A DNA stretch of 64,000 bases, from positions 65,808,705-65,872,704 of the forward strand of contig JAVHZZ010000002.1 of the NCBI GenBank assembly GCA_036250195.1, in the 5' to 3' direction. Below the pieces are notes generated by a model, which had not been told where the DNA came from, did not search any database, and saw only the letters and a list, made by a program, of their open reading frames with translations. The translations under genes and the position numbers were made by a program. Source of the stretch: Mixophyes australis. Its lineage: Eukaryota; Chordata; Amphibia; Anura; Limnodynastidae. Positions 1 to 10,880 of this stretch are shown piece by piece. Numbering within the stretch: position 1 is the first letter of the stretch; every line of letters begins with the position of its first letter.

Positions 1-680
1 TGTGACTAAAGGTACTGGGCAGAGAGGTGGCATGAGTTACTAAAGGTACTGGGCAGAGAGGGGCATGTGTGACTAAAGGTACTGGGCAGAGAGGGGCATG
101 TGTGACTAAAGGTGCTGGGCAGAGAGGGGACATGTGTGACTAAAGGTGCTGGGCAGAGAGGAGACATGTGTGACTAAAGGTGCTGGGCAGAGAGGGGACA
201 TGTGTGACTAAAGGTACTGGGCAGAGAGGGGGAATGTGTGACTACAGGTGCTGGGCAGAGAGGGGCATGTGTGACTAAAGGTGCTGGGCAGAGAGGGACA
301 TGTGTGACTAAAGGTACTGGGCAGAGAGTGGGAATGTGTGACTAAAGGTGCTGGGCAGAGAGGGGCATGTGTGACTAAAGGTGCTGATCAGAGAGGGACA
401 TGTGTGACTAAAGGTGCTGGGCAGAGAGGGACATGTGTGACTAAAGGTGCTGGGCAGAGAGGGGGCATGAGTTACTAAAGGTACTGGGCAGAGAGGGGCA
501 TGTGGGACTAAAGGAGCTGGGCAGAGAGGGGGCATGTATGATTAAATCAAGTGGGCAAAAGGGAGGCAAGTGTGATTAAAACATGTGGGCAGAGGAGGGA
601 ACATGTGATTATAGCATGTAGGCAGAGGGGACATGTGTGAGCAAAGCTACTGGGCAGAGGGGGCATGTGTGAGTATTGCA
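1..680. repeat. Minisatellite, unit about 33-36 bp
   Basis: At least 15 tandem copies of a unit built on TGTGACTAAAGGTGCTGGGC followed by AGAGAGGGGACATG. Copies vary at ACTGGGC/GCTGGGC and in G-run length. From about 541 the units become degenerate (GATTAAAACATGTGGGC) and end near 680. Any open frame here is a by-product of the repeat. Confidence 0.95.
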
Positions 681-885
681 TTTTCCTGTAGGAGGGTGGC
701 CTAGTGTTTTTCAGCTGCTAGACACGCCCCCAATGATGCAAGTAACACCCCCAATGGTATGGCTACACCCCCTTTAACGGCACGCCACCTCTGCGCAGCG
801 GCGCATGAGTTTACATGCTTATCACGTATAGGGGGCCCCATGAAGTTGCTGTACCAGGGGCCCAAAATTCCTCTTGGTGGCCCTG
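1..885. mobile_element. hAT-like non-autonomous element, right part (left end outside window)
   Basis: The right terminus reads TTGGTGGCCCTG and ends at 885; its reverse complement begins CAGGGCCACCAAG, a hAT-type end. Positions 690-860 (GGAGGGTGGCC, ACGCCCCCAATGATGCAAG, a TATAGGGGG block) match the right part of the element at 4432-6168 in order and spacing, so the two are related. Most of the visible part is a minisatellite (1-680). The left end and left target duplication are outside the window, so the TSD cannot be tested; the right flank would be GCCATCAC. Confidence 0.7.
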
Positions 886-1940
886 GCCATCACACTTTGG
901 TACATATAACCTACACAAAGCAGCCATATTGTAGGCACAACCAAAATTAATGAGAGTGCAGCCTTTCAATTCAGCCAGCAACTAATGAATTAATAGGCTG
1001 CCGCACTGATGCCTCTGGCTAATGGTGTAAGTTAATAGACTACACTCTCATGAATACTGTGAGTAGTTCAATACTGCATATTTGCCATCTTTTTTGACCT
1101 CCCTTATGTGAGATCCCGGTGGGGAGGGCCAAATGGAAAATGCAGGGGATATGGTGATATGACTCGCAGTGCCGTAATTTTCATCGTGCAGTGGAAGAGA
1201 GGCAATTTGCAGAGAATCATGTCATCATCACTTCTGCCCATTTGGGGCGGGATGCAGGGGGGGGGGGCTTTGGGTACTACATGAAATTTGAGAGTCTCCC
1301 GGAAATTCTAGAGTAGGCAAGTATGCCCCAGTGTATGTAAATGGTGTGTATACTTTTCTTGGTATTGTGTCTAGTTCTGTGAAAATGTGACTGTAAGCCT
1401 ATTTCCAAGCTGTGTTTCACATTAAAGCATAGGTGATGATGTAAAAGTGAGGCCAAGCAGCACTTAACAACAGGTATATATAGGCACTTCCCACACAGTA
1501 CCTTCAAGGCGTATCTCAGTGCACATTATCATTCATGTTCACTGACCTTGTTTATAGTGTAATTTGTTTGCATTTTAAATTGTTAACTGATAAACTGATT
1601 AACTAAGCTTAAAGATAAGAACAGATACTGAGAATTGCATCCAAAATTCAGAATAAGGAGAATTCTACTCTGCAGCTGGTAAAGATTGCAAAATATGAAT
1701 TTTCCCAAGGACAAAAAATTCCAGTGCCATTTTTTTTACATTTTGGACTGTCCCTGGAATTGACATGTAAAACTTGGCCCTAGACCCAGTCCATGTGTAT
1801 TATGCTGACAAGACGAAAGAAAGACGTTTCACTCTTGGCAAGAAAGAATGTAGCATTAAGAAAAGTGCAGTTCACGATAATTATATATTACTTTATTAAG
1901 CTAAAACTTTGCTAACAGCAAATAGAATATTATATATGTG
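886..1940. other. Unassigned sequence
   Basis: No recognisable gene, terminal inverted repeat or LINE/SINE signature. There is a G homopolymer at about 1258-1268 and AT-rich sequence around 1860-1930. Confidence 0.5.
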
Positions 1941-2896
1941 GGCAGCACAGTGGCATGGTGATCTGCATTTCATTAGGTTCCACTCTGACCAGGACAATAT
2001 TCGTGTCGAGTTAATTGGGCCTAATTAATCAAGACACGTATCTGATGATCTTGAGTCTATTGTATGAAAAATCACTCTGCGCATCCCCGGTAATGGGAGA
2101 TGTGGTATCTTCGAACGCAAAGGACACTTATGGAGGAGGGGTGTTTTCCAGTAGTCAATTTACAGTAGGGCATGCCAAACCCAAGCGCACGCAGCTACGT
2201 CCAAATCCAGCTCTGAGCGTCTCAAAATTAATTGTTTTTCTGCCGTATCTTTGCTGTAGCTAAAAGGCTAGTCTATGTCCTGATCAGCAGTGATGACAGT
2301 CATGTATGCATGCTATAACATGTGTTTGAAATCACAAACAACTGTATAAATGTATTTTATGCTCAGTAGACATTACCAACATCATGTATTTCATGGGGAA
2401 AAAAACAACAAAACACTGTTTGATCATTAATTCCTATATTATAAACAGGTAACATTAATTCAATAAAAAAAAATTCTGTGCATTCCTTGGTGAATTTATA
2501 ATCCACATAGGTATTGGACATATCCAGCACTGTATTGTGTAGTAGAGCGCAGCAGACCTGCACCTGATTTCAACAGCGCACATATCTTGAGATCCATGCC
2601 TTGATGAAATCAGGACTACAAAAAGCCTAAATACATGCGTATAATACTAAACGTAGGTTGCTTTGATGAAGCAGGCCCTATATGTTCTCCCCGTGTTTGC
2701 TTCGGTTATGGCTCAAGCCAAAAACATACTGTTTACTTGGCTTCTGACTAATTTTACCTTAGTGTGCTTGTGCTTGTGTGCTAGAAAATTTAGACTATAA
2801 GCTCCACTGGGGCAGGGACTGGTGTGAATGATTGAACAATCTATGTATTGCATTGTATAATATGTTGGCGCTATATAAATACAGGATAATAATATG
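1941..2896 (+). mobile_element. tRNA-like SINE split in two by a MITE
   Basis: The 5' part (1941 to about 2012) starts GGCAGCACAGTGGC, like the A-box region of the SINE copies at 20634 and 30795. It breaks off at ...TCGTGTCGAGTT. The SINE resumes at about 2679 with ATATGTTCTCCCCGTGTTTG and runs through TTTAGACTATAAGCTCCACT, GGGGCAGGGACT and GGCGCTATATAAAT to a short TAA-rich tail. In the other copies these segments are continuous (GTGTGGAGTTTGTATGTTCTCC), so 2013-2678 is an insertion. This copy is more diverged than the others. Confidence 0.8.
2017..2678. mobile_element. MITE with GGGCCTGATTCATCAA-type ends, inside the SINE
   Basis: The left end is GGGCCTAATTAATCAAG. The right end read in reverse complement is GGGCCTGCTTCATCAAAG. 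The terminal inverted repeats are about 17 bp and the element about 660 bp. The superfamily is not certain; short TIRs without coding capacity suggest a PIF/Harbinger- or Tc1-type MITE. The target duplication could not be resolved. Short reading frames inside resemble no known protein. Confidence 0.6.
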
Positions 2897-3179
2897 TAAT
2901 CTCACCTGTGTCTGACATAGGGTACCTAAACTAAAAAGAGATAGAATATCAATATTAAAGCAAATGAACTGCAGTCTGTTTCCTGTCATTTGTCATCAGA
3001 ATGGGGATATTCATTCAGGAAATCATGTATGTTTTACGTCTCAATTTATGTATTGCCCTTTTACTCCAGTCATTGACTTGGGCTGAGTACTATATAACCA
3101 ACTCTGTAAGCAGTTTTGTTGTATGGTAGCATTTTAGCTGTTACAAAGTTAATAAAATTTAAAAAAGTTTCTAAACTTA

Positions 3180-3461
3180 CAGTGGCACACGCAGGGGGGG
3201 TTTCTGAGTCTCTAGAAACCCCCCCTGCGCTAACTAAGTGGCCATCGTCCTATACAGCAGCCGCGGCGCTGTCAAAGAAGCGTCTGCGGCGGTGCTGTAA
3301 TGTATATAGCACCACCGCGGACGCTTCTTAGACAGTGCCGCGGCTGCTGTATAGGACAGAGCTGACGAAATGGAGCAGCAGCGCTCTCTCTCGGGTTGTT
3401 TGTTTTTTGGGTTTTTTTGGGTCGGGGGGGAACCCCCCCAACAATTCTCTATGCGCCCCTG
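3180..3461. mobile_element. Short hAT-like MITE with a GC-rich internal hairpin
   Basis: It starts CAGTGGCACACGCAGG and ends ...TATGCGCCCCTG (reverse complement CAGGGGCGCATAGAG), giving imperfect hAT-type ends. Inside, 3247-3357 is a long near-perfect hairpin: GTCCTATACAGCAGCCGCGG pairs with CCGCGGCTGCTGTATAGGAC around a centre near GTAATGTATATA. Only ACTTA is shared by the two flanks, so an 8-bp TSD is not demonstrated. Confidence 0.6.
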
Positions 3462-3468
3462 ACTTACT

Positions 3469-3784
3469 GGGCCTGATGCATTAAGGAAAGTAAAGCAAAA
3501 AAAAAAAGAAGTAACTTTACACTTTGGCAAAACCATCTTGCATTGGAGAGGGATTTAAATTTAAAATATGGAGACATATTATTAGTTGGGGTAATACATG
3601 TTGTAGATCAACTTTAAATTTCAGTGTACAAATGAAGTTATCAACTATTTGTGTGCTACATGAAAAAAACAACCAGTATTTAACTTATGTGCAAAATAAT
3701 AAACTAATATGCACACCTAGCATGGTTTGTCCAGAAGAAAACTTACTCCTTCTTTTGCCTTACTTTCCTTAATGAATCATACCC
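3469..3784. mobile_element. MITE, GGGCCTGATTCATTAAGG family, full length
   Basis: The left end is GGGCCTGATGCATTAAGG and the right end in reverse complement GGGTATGATTCATTAAGG. It is 316 bp and flanked by ACT on both sides (3466-3468, 3785-3787), consistent with a 3-bp TSD as in PIF/Harbinger. The right half (AAATTTCAGTGTACAAATG, GTGTGCTACATGAAAAAA, GTATTTAACTTATGTGCAAA) recurs in the copies at 18516, 23316 and 57299. The left half differs from the palindromic copy at 18516. No coding capacity. Confidence 0.8.
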
Positions 3785-4431
3785 ACTAAGTTCTGACTGT
3801 GTTGATAACAAGAAGGGATATTCACTGACCCCCGTATTTTGGTTTTGGATGTGTATTAACTTCGTGTTTTGGTTTTGGCAAAACCGCCCTCACGTGTTTT
3901 GGTTTTGGTTTTGGATCTGGCTTTTTTTGCAAAAATTGCTAAAAAATGCTAAAATCCCAAAATTTAGCTTTTTTTTGTGCCTACATTTTTATAAACCTTA
4001 ATAACATTAATTTCCAGTAATTTCTAGTCAATTTTGACCACCTGACAGGTCACAATATTATTTTCATCCAGTTTAGGCCAAAGACTGCAGCGAGCTGGCT
4101 GGTTACTAAGCGACAGAGCAATGGCACAAACACATGACATTTATAGCACATCTATGAAACATTTCCACACAGCAGTGGCAGAAAAGAAAAGTGGTGCAAG
4201 ATGGAATTGTCCTTTTTAATTCCAAACCACCCTTATTTTGGATTGCCATTATGATTGATGGGAGATGGGCAGATTAGACAAGGTTATAAAGTCGACAATA
4301 TAATGACATCGACAATATTATTAGGACAACAATTGAAATGTAGACAGTATTTATTAAGTTGACAATTCAAATGTAGATAGTATTATCCCTAACTCTAACC
4401 CTGTCTCTATCGCTAGACCTGTCCCTAGACC

Positions 4432-6168
4432 CAGGGCCGGATTTACCGCTAGGCAACCTAGGCACCTGCCTAGGGCCTAGCGGCTCTGGGGGGGCACAGC
4501 TGGGGGGGACAGGAGTAATTAAAAAAAAAATGAAAAAAAAAAAAAATTCGGCCCCTCCCCCGACTCGCTGCACCCCCCCCCCCGCGACTCGTGCGCGGGG
4601 GGGGCGCGTGTCGGGGGAGGGGGGGTGCCGCGAATTGGAGGAGGGGGGGTCGGGTGCCGCGAATCGGGTCCCGGCAGCCTCTTCTCCTCTCAGTGTCTCA
4701 GTGATAGAGAGAGGAGGAGAGGCTGCCGGGACCCGACGAGCGATCACGTGACTCTTTCTTTTTTTTTTCTTTTTTTTACATCTGGACTGACGGAGGAGGA
4801 GCAGCGCGCAATAGAAAGGTAAGTAAAACAAGGGACAGAAGTGGTGATGGTGAAGGGGCACAGAAGTGGTGATGGTGAAGGGGCACAGAAGTGGTGATGG
4901 TGATGGGCACAGAGGTGGTGAAGGGCACAGAGATGGTGATTGGCACAGAAGTGGTGATGGTGATTGGCACAGAAGTGGTGATGGTGAAGGGCACAGAGGT
5001 GGTGATGGTGAAAGGCACAGAGATGGTGATTGGCACAGAAGTGGTGATGGTGATTGGCACAGAAGTGGTGATGGTGAAGGGCACAGAGGTGGTGATGGTG
5101 AAAGGCACAGAGATGGTGATTGGCACAGAAGTGGTGATGGTGATTGGCACAGAAGTGGTGATGGGCACAGAGGTGGTGATGGTGAAGGGCACAGAGGTGG
5201 TGATGGTGAAGGGGCACAGAATTGGTGATGGTGATTGGCACAGAGGTGGTGATGGTGAAGGGCACAGAGGTGGTGATGGTGAAGAGGCACAGAGGTGGTG
5301 ATGGTGAAGGGCACAGAGGTGGTAATGGGCACAGAGGTGGTGATGGTGATTGGCACAGTGGTGGTGATGGTGATTGGCACAGAGGTGGTAATGGGCACAG
5401 AGGTGGTGATGGTGATTGGCACAGTGGTGGTGATGGTGATTGGCACAGAGGTGGTGATGGTGATGGGCATAGAGGTGATGGTGAAAGGGCACAGAGGTGG
5501 TAATGGGCACAGAGGTGGTGATGGTGATTGGCACAGAAGTGGTGATGGTGAAGGGCACAGAGGTGGTAATGGGCACAGAGGTGGTGATGGTGATTGGCAC
5601 AGTGGTGGTGATGGTGATTGGCACAGAGGTGGTGATGGTGATGGGCATAGAGGTGATGGTGAAAGGGCACATGTGATATTGTGAAGGGGCAAAAGTGACA
5701 ATGAAGGGGCACAGTGTGATGATAGAGGGACAAAAGTGACAAGAGCACATACTTGGATTTATGCGTATTATTTTTGCAAACAACTTAAGTAAGTATTTCT
5801 GCCCTGACTTCAATATTTATTATGTTGTTTTGACCCAACTACTTAAAAAAACGGGACTGCTTGGTAATTATTTAGGGGTGCCTTTTTCTGCAGCAGGGTG
5901 GCCTTGCTCTTTTCACGTTAGGTACGCCCCCAAAGATGCAAGCCACGCCCTCACCTCCTTTGAGCAAGGATGGGGCGGCGGCACATGCTTTCATATCTAG
6001 TTAACTATAGGGGTATATGGTAGGCATGCGGCGGCACATGCTTTCACTTCTACGTAACTATAGGGGTATATGGTAGGCTGCAAAAATATGGTGCTATGGA
6101 TTGTTGCAGGGAGGGGCCCCAAAAACAGTATCCTGCCTAGGGCCCTCTGAGGTCTAAATCCGGCTCTG
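4432..6168. mobile_element. Non-autonomous hAT element with internal minisatellite, perfect 8-bp TSD
   Basis: The termini are CAGGGCCGGATTTA on the left and TAAATCCGGCTCTG on the right (reverse complement CAGAGCCGGATTTA). An exact 8-bp duplication CCTAGACC lies at 4424-4431 and 6169-6176; 8-bp TSDs are the hAT hallmark. Internal order: poly-G/C and GC-rich segment (4480-4745), AAGGTAAGT at 4817 resembling a splice donor, minisatellite (4846-5745), then a segment with TACGCCCCCAAAGATGCAAG that matches 725-745. No transposase is present. The long minus-strand frames across the array come from its unit length being a multiple of 3. Confidence 0.93.
4846..5745. repeat. Minisatellite (GGTGATGGTGA..GGCACAGA), higher-order
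   Basis: The basic unit is about 24 bp, AGTGGTGATGGTGAAGGGCA with AAGGGC/ATTGGC/ATGGGC variants. A higher-order block of about 90 bp (tokens ATTGGC, AAGGGC, AAAGGC, AGATGG) starting near 4948 repeats immediately at about 5038. A different block near 5395-5490 recurs near 5560-5665. All three minus-strand frames are open here as His/Ser-Pro/Ile-Thr low-complexity peptides, which is not evidence of a gene. Confidence 0.95.
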
Positions 6169-6272
6169 CCTAGACCTGTCCTTAACATATCCCTAGTCCA
6201 ATAATAATACAGTCCACATTTGAACAGTCTACCTAATTACTGTCTACCATGTGAATTGGTGACCTAAAATTA

Positions 6273-6590
6273 TGGACAAGAACACTGCTACCCTGTTGCT
6301 TTGTGAGCAGTGGCACTGGAGCCTGGAGAGTGACAAGAATGCTTCTACACCTCCTGTTTCGGTGTGAACAATGGCACTTAGCAATGTCACTGTAGATTGA
6401 AGAGTGACAAGAACACTCTTAACCCTCTTTCTGTGTGAGCAGTGGCACAGAACAATGGCACTGGAGACTGGAGAGTTACAAGAACGCTGCTATCCCTCCT
6501 TTCTCTGTGTGAGCAATGGCACTGGAGACTGGAGAGTGACAAGAACACTGCCATCCCTCCTGTGTCTGTGTGAGCAATAGCGCTGTATCT
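6273..6590. repeat. Tandem repeat in the right end of the hAT copy
   Basis: About five copies of a 57-75 bp unit containing GACAAGAACACTGC, CCTCCTGTTTC, TGTGTGAGCA and ATGGCACTGGAGACTGGAGA. Two more units occur at 49845-49925 in the other hAT copy, so this is a subterminal repeat of the family. Confidence 0.8.
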
Positions 6591-6760
6591 CTGGCGGAGG
6601 GAGGTACTTATGGAATCCAAGACATGCGAGATCCGAGGACGCGACAGTGACGTTTTGCCTCGATGTCAGATCCGAGGAAGCGGGAACTTACTGAGCCGGC
6701 TCGGATTTGCGATGTTAGGGGGGGGGCTCGGTTTATAGAAAACCGAGCCTGAGCATCCCT

Positions 6761-7465
6761 AATAATACCAAGTACTGCTAGATCAGCACTTCCAATTACA
6801 ATTACATTTGTCTCTAAAATGGAATGCTAAAAAAAAGTGTTTTCATTTATTTTTTTTATTTTAATGTGGGATTGCTGGAATTCAATATAATTTGTTCCAC
6901 AGATAAAGGTTTCTCAACCTTTTTGAACATGTACCCCACTGTGCGAGTAACTTCTTAACAAATGACTACTTAAGTGTGTTTATTTATACTAAGTGTCCTC
7001 TGATTAATTCAAAGTACCTGCTTATCTGTGTAAACTTATACCACACCAATACTTGTTCATTTAAATGGCTTAAAAATAGCCCTTACAGTATAAATAGTTT
7101 TGCATATATTTTATTACAGAACAATGTAATGTTATTTTGAGTTGTATTTAACAGACTGATGTACCCCTTAAATGTTTATGAGGTACCTCCAAGGATGTAA
7201 ATAGACATTTGTGGGTCCCATAACAAAGTTTTCTATGGGCCCCCATGTGTCCCCAATCCCATATATGCAAGGGGCTTTACCAGCTGCAAGCCTTACAGCA
7301 GCCACAATGCCTGCTACTATGGTAGTTCTGCATTTAGGTACTTATTAGGATATCACAGATTGAGAACATAGGCAATAATATGAATCCATAATTATCTTTC
7401 CTTAATCTGTACAAAGGGGTCAGACATTTTGTGGCTGAACCAATACTCATGAGATTAAACTCTAT
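6761..7465. other. Unassigned; possible hAT left end near 7191
   Basis: AT-rich sequence without genes. CAAGGATGTAAATAGACATT at about 7191, followed by GGGTCCCATAACAAAG and GGGCCCCCATG, resembles the start of a decayed hAT element. No partner end was found. Confidence 0.4.
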
Positions 7466-8206
7466 AAACTCACAACCACACCCTCACCTCCTTCTCCGAC
7501 TGCTGCCCCCTGCCACATCTGTTTGCCTCTGCCATTCCAAATCCCTCCATTGGCACGCCAAACTTAACCGATTCCTTTAAAAATGCTCTCATACCATCAA
7601 ACAACACTGGAGGAAATCTCATTCCCTGGCAGACTTCCACCATTTCAAGTTCATCCTCTCCTCCTACATCTCCTCTCTCCCAAACAATTACTTTTAAAGT
7701 CTCTAATCTCCTCCCAGTCTTCCAACCCTAGCTGCCTCTTTTTCCACCTTTAACTTCTTCCTCTGCCCTCTCCCTCTTCTCCCTTACTGGCCACAGCACC
7801 CCACTTGCCCTCAAGGCCCCATGCCATGTGCTCCTTCTACCCCACCAGCGTTCATTCAGTCTCTTCTACTCTCCCCCTGCCTCTTGGATCCCATCCCATC
7901 TCCCACCTTCGATCATTCTCTTCCATTGCCTGCTCCCACCTTTCCCACCTCTTTAACTTATTCCTCTCCACTGGTATCTTCCCTTCTTTAGGATGTAAGC
8001 TCTCTCTCCCCTCCTGTCTCTATACCTATTCTGCTGCTCCAACTTCACTGTACTAGCTTGCTTGGAGCTCTTGGAGTCTTGGTATTATTTGTTTATTATT
8101 ATGTACTGTTTTACCTTGTATGGTCTACTGTTTGTGTTCTGTACGGCGCTGTGGAAATCTTGTGGCATCTTATAAATAAAGGGTAAAAAAAATTAATAAT
8201 AATAAT
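7466..8206 (+). mobile_element. L2-type LINE fragment, internally deleted, with 3' tail
   Basis: 7600-7720 encodes a stretch recognisable from the L2 pol linker (SLADFHHFKFILSSYISSL). The copy then jumps to the L2 3' end: AGGATGTAAGCTC, TTTACCTTGTATGGTCTACTG, TACGGCGCTGTGGAAATCTT and a TAA-rich tail. Most of the reverse transcriptase region is missing. The 3' end matches 42060-42285 and, in reverse, 25535-25760. Confidence 0.8.
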
Positions 8207-9103
8207 TGTGACGGAATGGACATAATCAGGCTTGTTATTTCCCAGCAGTCAACCTGAAGTATATGATTGAGTGGTCAGCTATTGTTCTTAAACAGGGTCA
8301 GGTGTGATGTTTTATTCTGGGCCAGTCACTTCCTGTAAAGACACTAAGGACAGGAAGCAGCTGGAGCCCCCTGACATCACAAATGACTATAAGGTGTAAA
8401 AACAGGGAGTGACCGGCTATCACACACCGTCACCAAGGGATTAATGGCATCAAGATCCCATTGTTCTCCCCTAGCACTGAGTCAGACATTGAGGCATGAA
8501 AGTAGTGGGTGGGGGGGGATCTCATTTGGCCCTGAAACATGACTACTCTCCTGTACAGCTCCTCTTTGAACTCCACCAAACCGGGCAGATTTTTTTCCTA
8601 AAACCTGTGGATAATCCTGCAGGGAGGGATTCCCAGTATGTGAAATTTTAGTGGGTCTTTAAAAAAGGCCTACAGGTGAGTCTTGTGTGTCACTTTTGTG
8701 TTAAAAACCTACTGGCGTTGGAGTTTTGGCTGCTACCAGTGTGCTGAGGATTTTACCTAGAAGTTTTGTGATTTCTGGACTACAAACTTTTCTGGGACTT
8801 GCAGACTTGCTGGCTCTGCTGAATAGTAGCTCCATAACACTTCATCCAATCACATCTGAATCGGTTGGACATCACTTACGGACAGTGTGGGAAAGATCTG
8901 GGAAGTCTAGAGGTAAATTAGTGTTTATTGGGACCCGTTAGCCTGGTTTATATAATTTTATTTTTTACCTTTTTGCTGATTCAGAGGACTTGTATTAGAC
9001 AACTCTCTAATAAGGATATTGTTGTATTTTTCCCTGTCTTCTGTCTGCGTGACTTGACCCAGAAGTCCCAGGGTACCCCGTGTGAGTTTAGGCTCTAATA
9101 TCA
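8207..9103 (+). mobile_element. Possible solo LTR inserted in an L2 TAA tail
   Basis: It starts TGTGACGG and ends TCTAATATCA, flanked by ATAAT on both sides (8202-8206, 9104-9108). Because the flanks lie in a TAA-type microsatellite, the duplication is weak evidence. GACTATAAGGTG near 8389 could be a TATA region. A short frame from 8726 has no recognisable similarity. Confidence 0.4.
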
Positions 9104-9139
9104 ATAATAATAATAATAATAAAAATAATAATAATAATT
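9104..9139. repeat. (TAA)n microsatellite
   Basis: Run of TAA triplets with one AAAAA interruption. It is probably the tail of the L2 copy ending at 8206, separated from it by the LTR-like insertion. Confidence 0.85.
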
Positions 9140-10880
9140 TTTCAAACATGCTCTTGCCTCACTCATTCTTGAAAAACTCAATCTTGACCCCACCTACCTG
9201 TCTAACTACTCTCTCCTCCATTTTAACTCCAAAATACTTAAATGGCTCATCTACAAACCTCACGAGCTACTTCTCGGACAACTCTATCCTTGATATTCTC
9301 CAATCTGACTTACACTCTCCACTCCACACAAACTGCCTTAACCAAATTCACAAATGATCTTCTCTCTGCTAAGCCAAAGTTACATCCCCCTGCTTATCAT
9401 CTGCGTCCTTTGACACAGTAGACCACCCTCAACTACTGTGAACCCTTCACACAGTTGGCCTTTCTGACACTGTCCAGTCTTGATTCACCTCCAACTTCTA
9501 CAACCATTCCTTCTTTGTAACTACCTATGGCTCTTCCATCCCCCCATCCTTGCTTCCTGTAGGAGTTATTCAAGGCTCTGTCTTTGGCCGCTGCTCTTCT
9601 CTTTGTACACCTCCTCCCTGGGTGAACTTATCAGCTCCATTAGCCTCCATTATCCCCTCTTTGCAGATGACACCCAAATCTACCTTTCATCTACTGACCT
9701 CTCCCCTTTCCTCCTCTCTTAGAAGTCTTGTTGCCTCTTTGCCATCTCCTCATGAATGTTCCAACATTTTCTTAAATGCAACATGGCCAAAACTGATCTT
9801 TATTTTCTTTAAGAGTTTCCTCACCTCTCCAACTCCCCATCCTTGACTCCTCCCTTTCCTTAACCCCCCACATACAATCTCTTGCTCAATCCTGTCACTT
9901 CCATCTTTGCAATATCGCCTATATCATACCCTATCTGTCCCATGACCAAAATTCTCATGCATTCTCCACTAATTTCTCACATTGATTACTGCAACCATCT
10001 CTTTACTTGCCCACCACCCACCCCCACCTTTCTCGTCTTCAGTCTATACTCAATAGTGCGGCAAGACTAATCTTCCTCTCTTGCCACTCCGCTTCTGCCC
10101 ACCTTTATGCCAAGCCTTATATTGGCTTCCTTTCCCCTACAAAATGTTTTTCAAACTCCTCACATACAAAGACTTCTCGAACTCCTCTGTTCCTTACATC
10201 TCCAACCTTATACCTCATGGTGCCCGTCACTGCTGAATGTTCTCTTTTGTTCAATCAAACTATCCCCTAGTCTGCAAATCTTCAAATGCTTCCTTTAAAC
10301 TTACCATTCCACCGTTTAACCACTCTCTCTTAATCTCCCTCTGTGTATGGCTTTTCACAAACAGGAAGTATACCTCATCCTTATTTATACACCCTTCTTC
10401 AGGTCACCTACTCTTGTTTCAACTCCTCCCATCTGATTTCTAGTTCCCCTTCCACTGACTCATGCCTATGTGTCACACCATTCCCTGTAGATTGGAAGCT
10501 CTCGCGAGCAAAACCCTCTTCCCTCCCATCCTCCTCTTTTCATTACCTTTGCCTTCTTCATGCCAGTATTATTTTGCACCTCCTCCCTGGGCTCTTTGCC
10601 CTCGGTCTCCACATCTCCCTTATCTTTGCACTTCAATTACTGGCTCTGATCCTCTTAGTTGCGTAAATTCTCCTGGGCACATGGTCAGCTTGCTCTGATT
10701 AATTCCCAGACTATTCCTCATTCCTTTTTATAGTTATAGTATTTTGTGATACACCTTCAACTTTTTTTGCCATGTATGGCTATTTATAGCTGTGTTGTGA
10801 ATTGTACTGCAATGTGTTTATTGTTGTAATGCTATGCAGACATTTTGTTAAAAAAAGGATAAGAAATAATAATGATAGGA
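9136..10880 (+). pseudogene. L2-type LINE reverse transcriptase remnant and 3' end
   Basis: Decayed ORF2 3' half of an L2-clade LINE. Frameshifted pieces show the RT fingers (SFLKNSILTPPTCLT, SDNSILDILQSD), VIQGSVFG from the VPQGSVLG motif near 9565, [16 protein letters not shown] with the catalytic DD near 9660, and the downstream HIDYCNHLFT and LNSAARLIFLS blocks at 9980-10080. Many frameshifts and stops mean no enzyme is made. It ends in an A-rich tail near 10880. Confidence 0.85.

Larger units (their letters stand above)
4262..6262. mobile_element. GTCGACAAT-type palindromic repeat, split by a hAT insertion
   Basis: The left half (4270-4430) has repeated GTCGACAAT, AATGTAGACAGTATT and CCCTAACTCTAACCC words. 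The right half (6177-6260) has TAATACAGTCCACATTTGAA and CTAATTACTGTCTACC, which pair as a degenerate inverted repeat with the left half. The two halves abut once the 4432-6168 element and one TSD copy are removed. The exact outer edges are uncertain. Confidence 0.5.
3815..6760. mobile_element. Internally deleted hAT copy, both ends kept, with nested insertions
   Basis: The left end (GGGATATTCACTGACCCC followed by GTGTTTTGGTTTTGG-type repeats, through GTGGTGCAAGATGGAATTG near 4215) matches the end of the hAT copy at 46031. The right end carries the repeat GGAGAGTGACAAGAA (6273-6590), also seen at 49845-49925, then AAACCGAGCCTGAGCATCCC. The shared terminus is roughly AGGGAT(A/G)(T/C)TCA. The transposase region is missing. 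No clean 8-bp TSD was seen. The interval 4262-6262 is occupied by younger insertions. Confidence 0.65.

Noticed and set aside
1..680. CRISPR-like array
   Set aside because: Units are contiguous without unique spacers and the context is a eukaryotic hAT element.
3462..3466. An 8-bp TSD for the hAT-like MITE at 3180-3461
   Set aside because: Only ACTTA is shared between the flanks; no 8-bp match.
4367..5813. Three long overlapping minus-strand frames (334-444 codons) and several plus-strand ones
   Set aside because: They lie in a minisatellite whose unit length is a multiple of 3, so all frames stay open. The peptides are pure low-complexity repeats.
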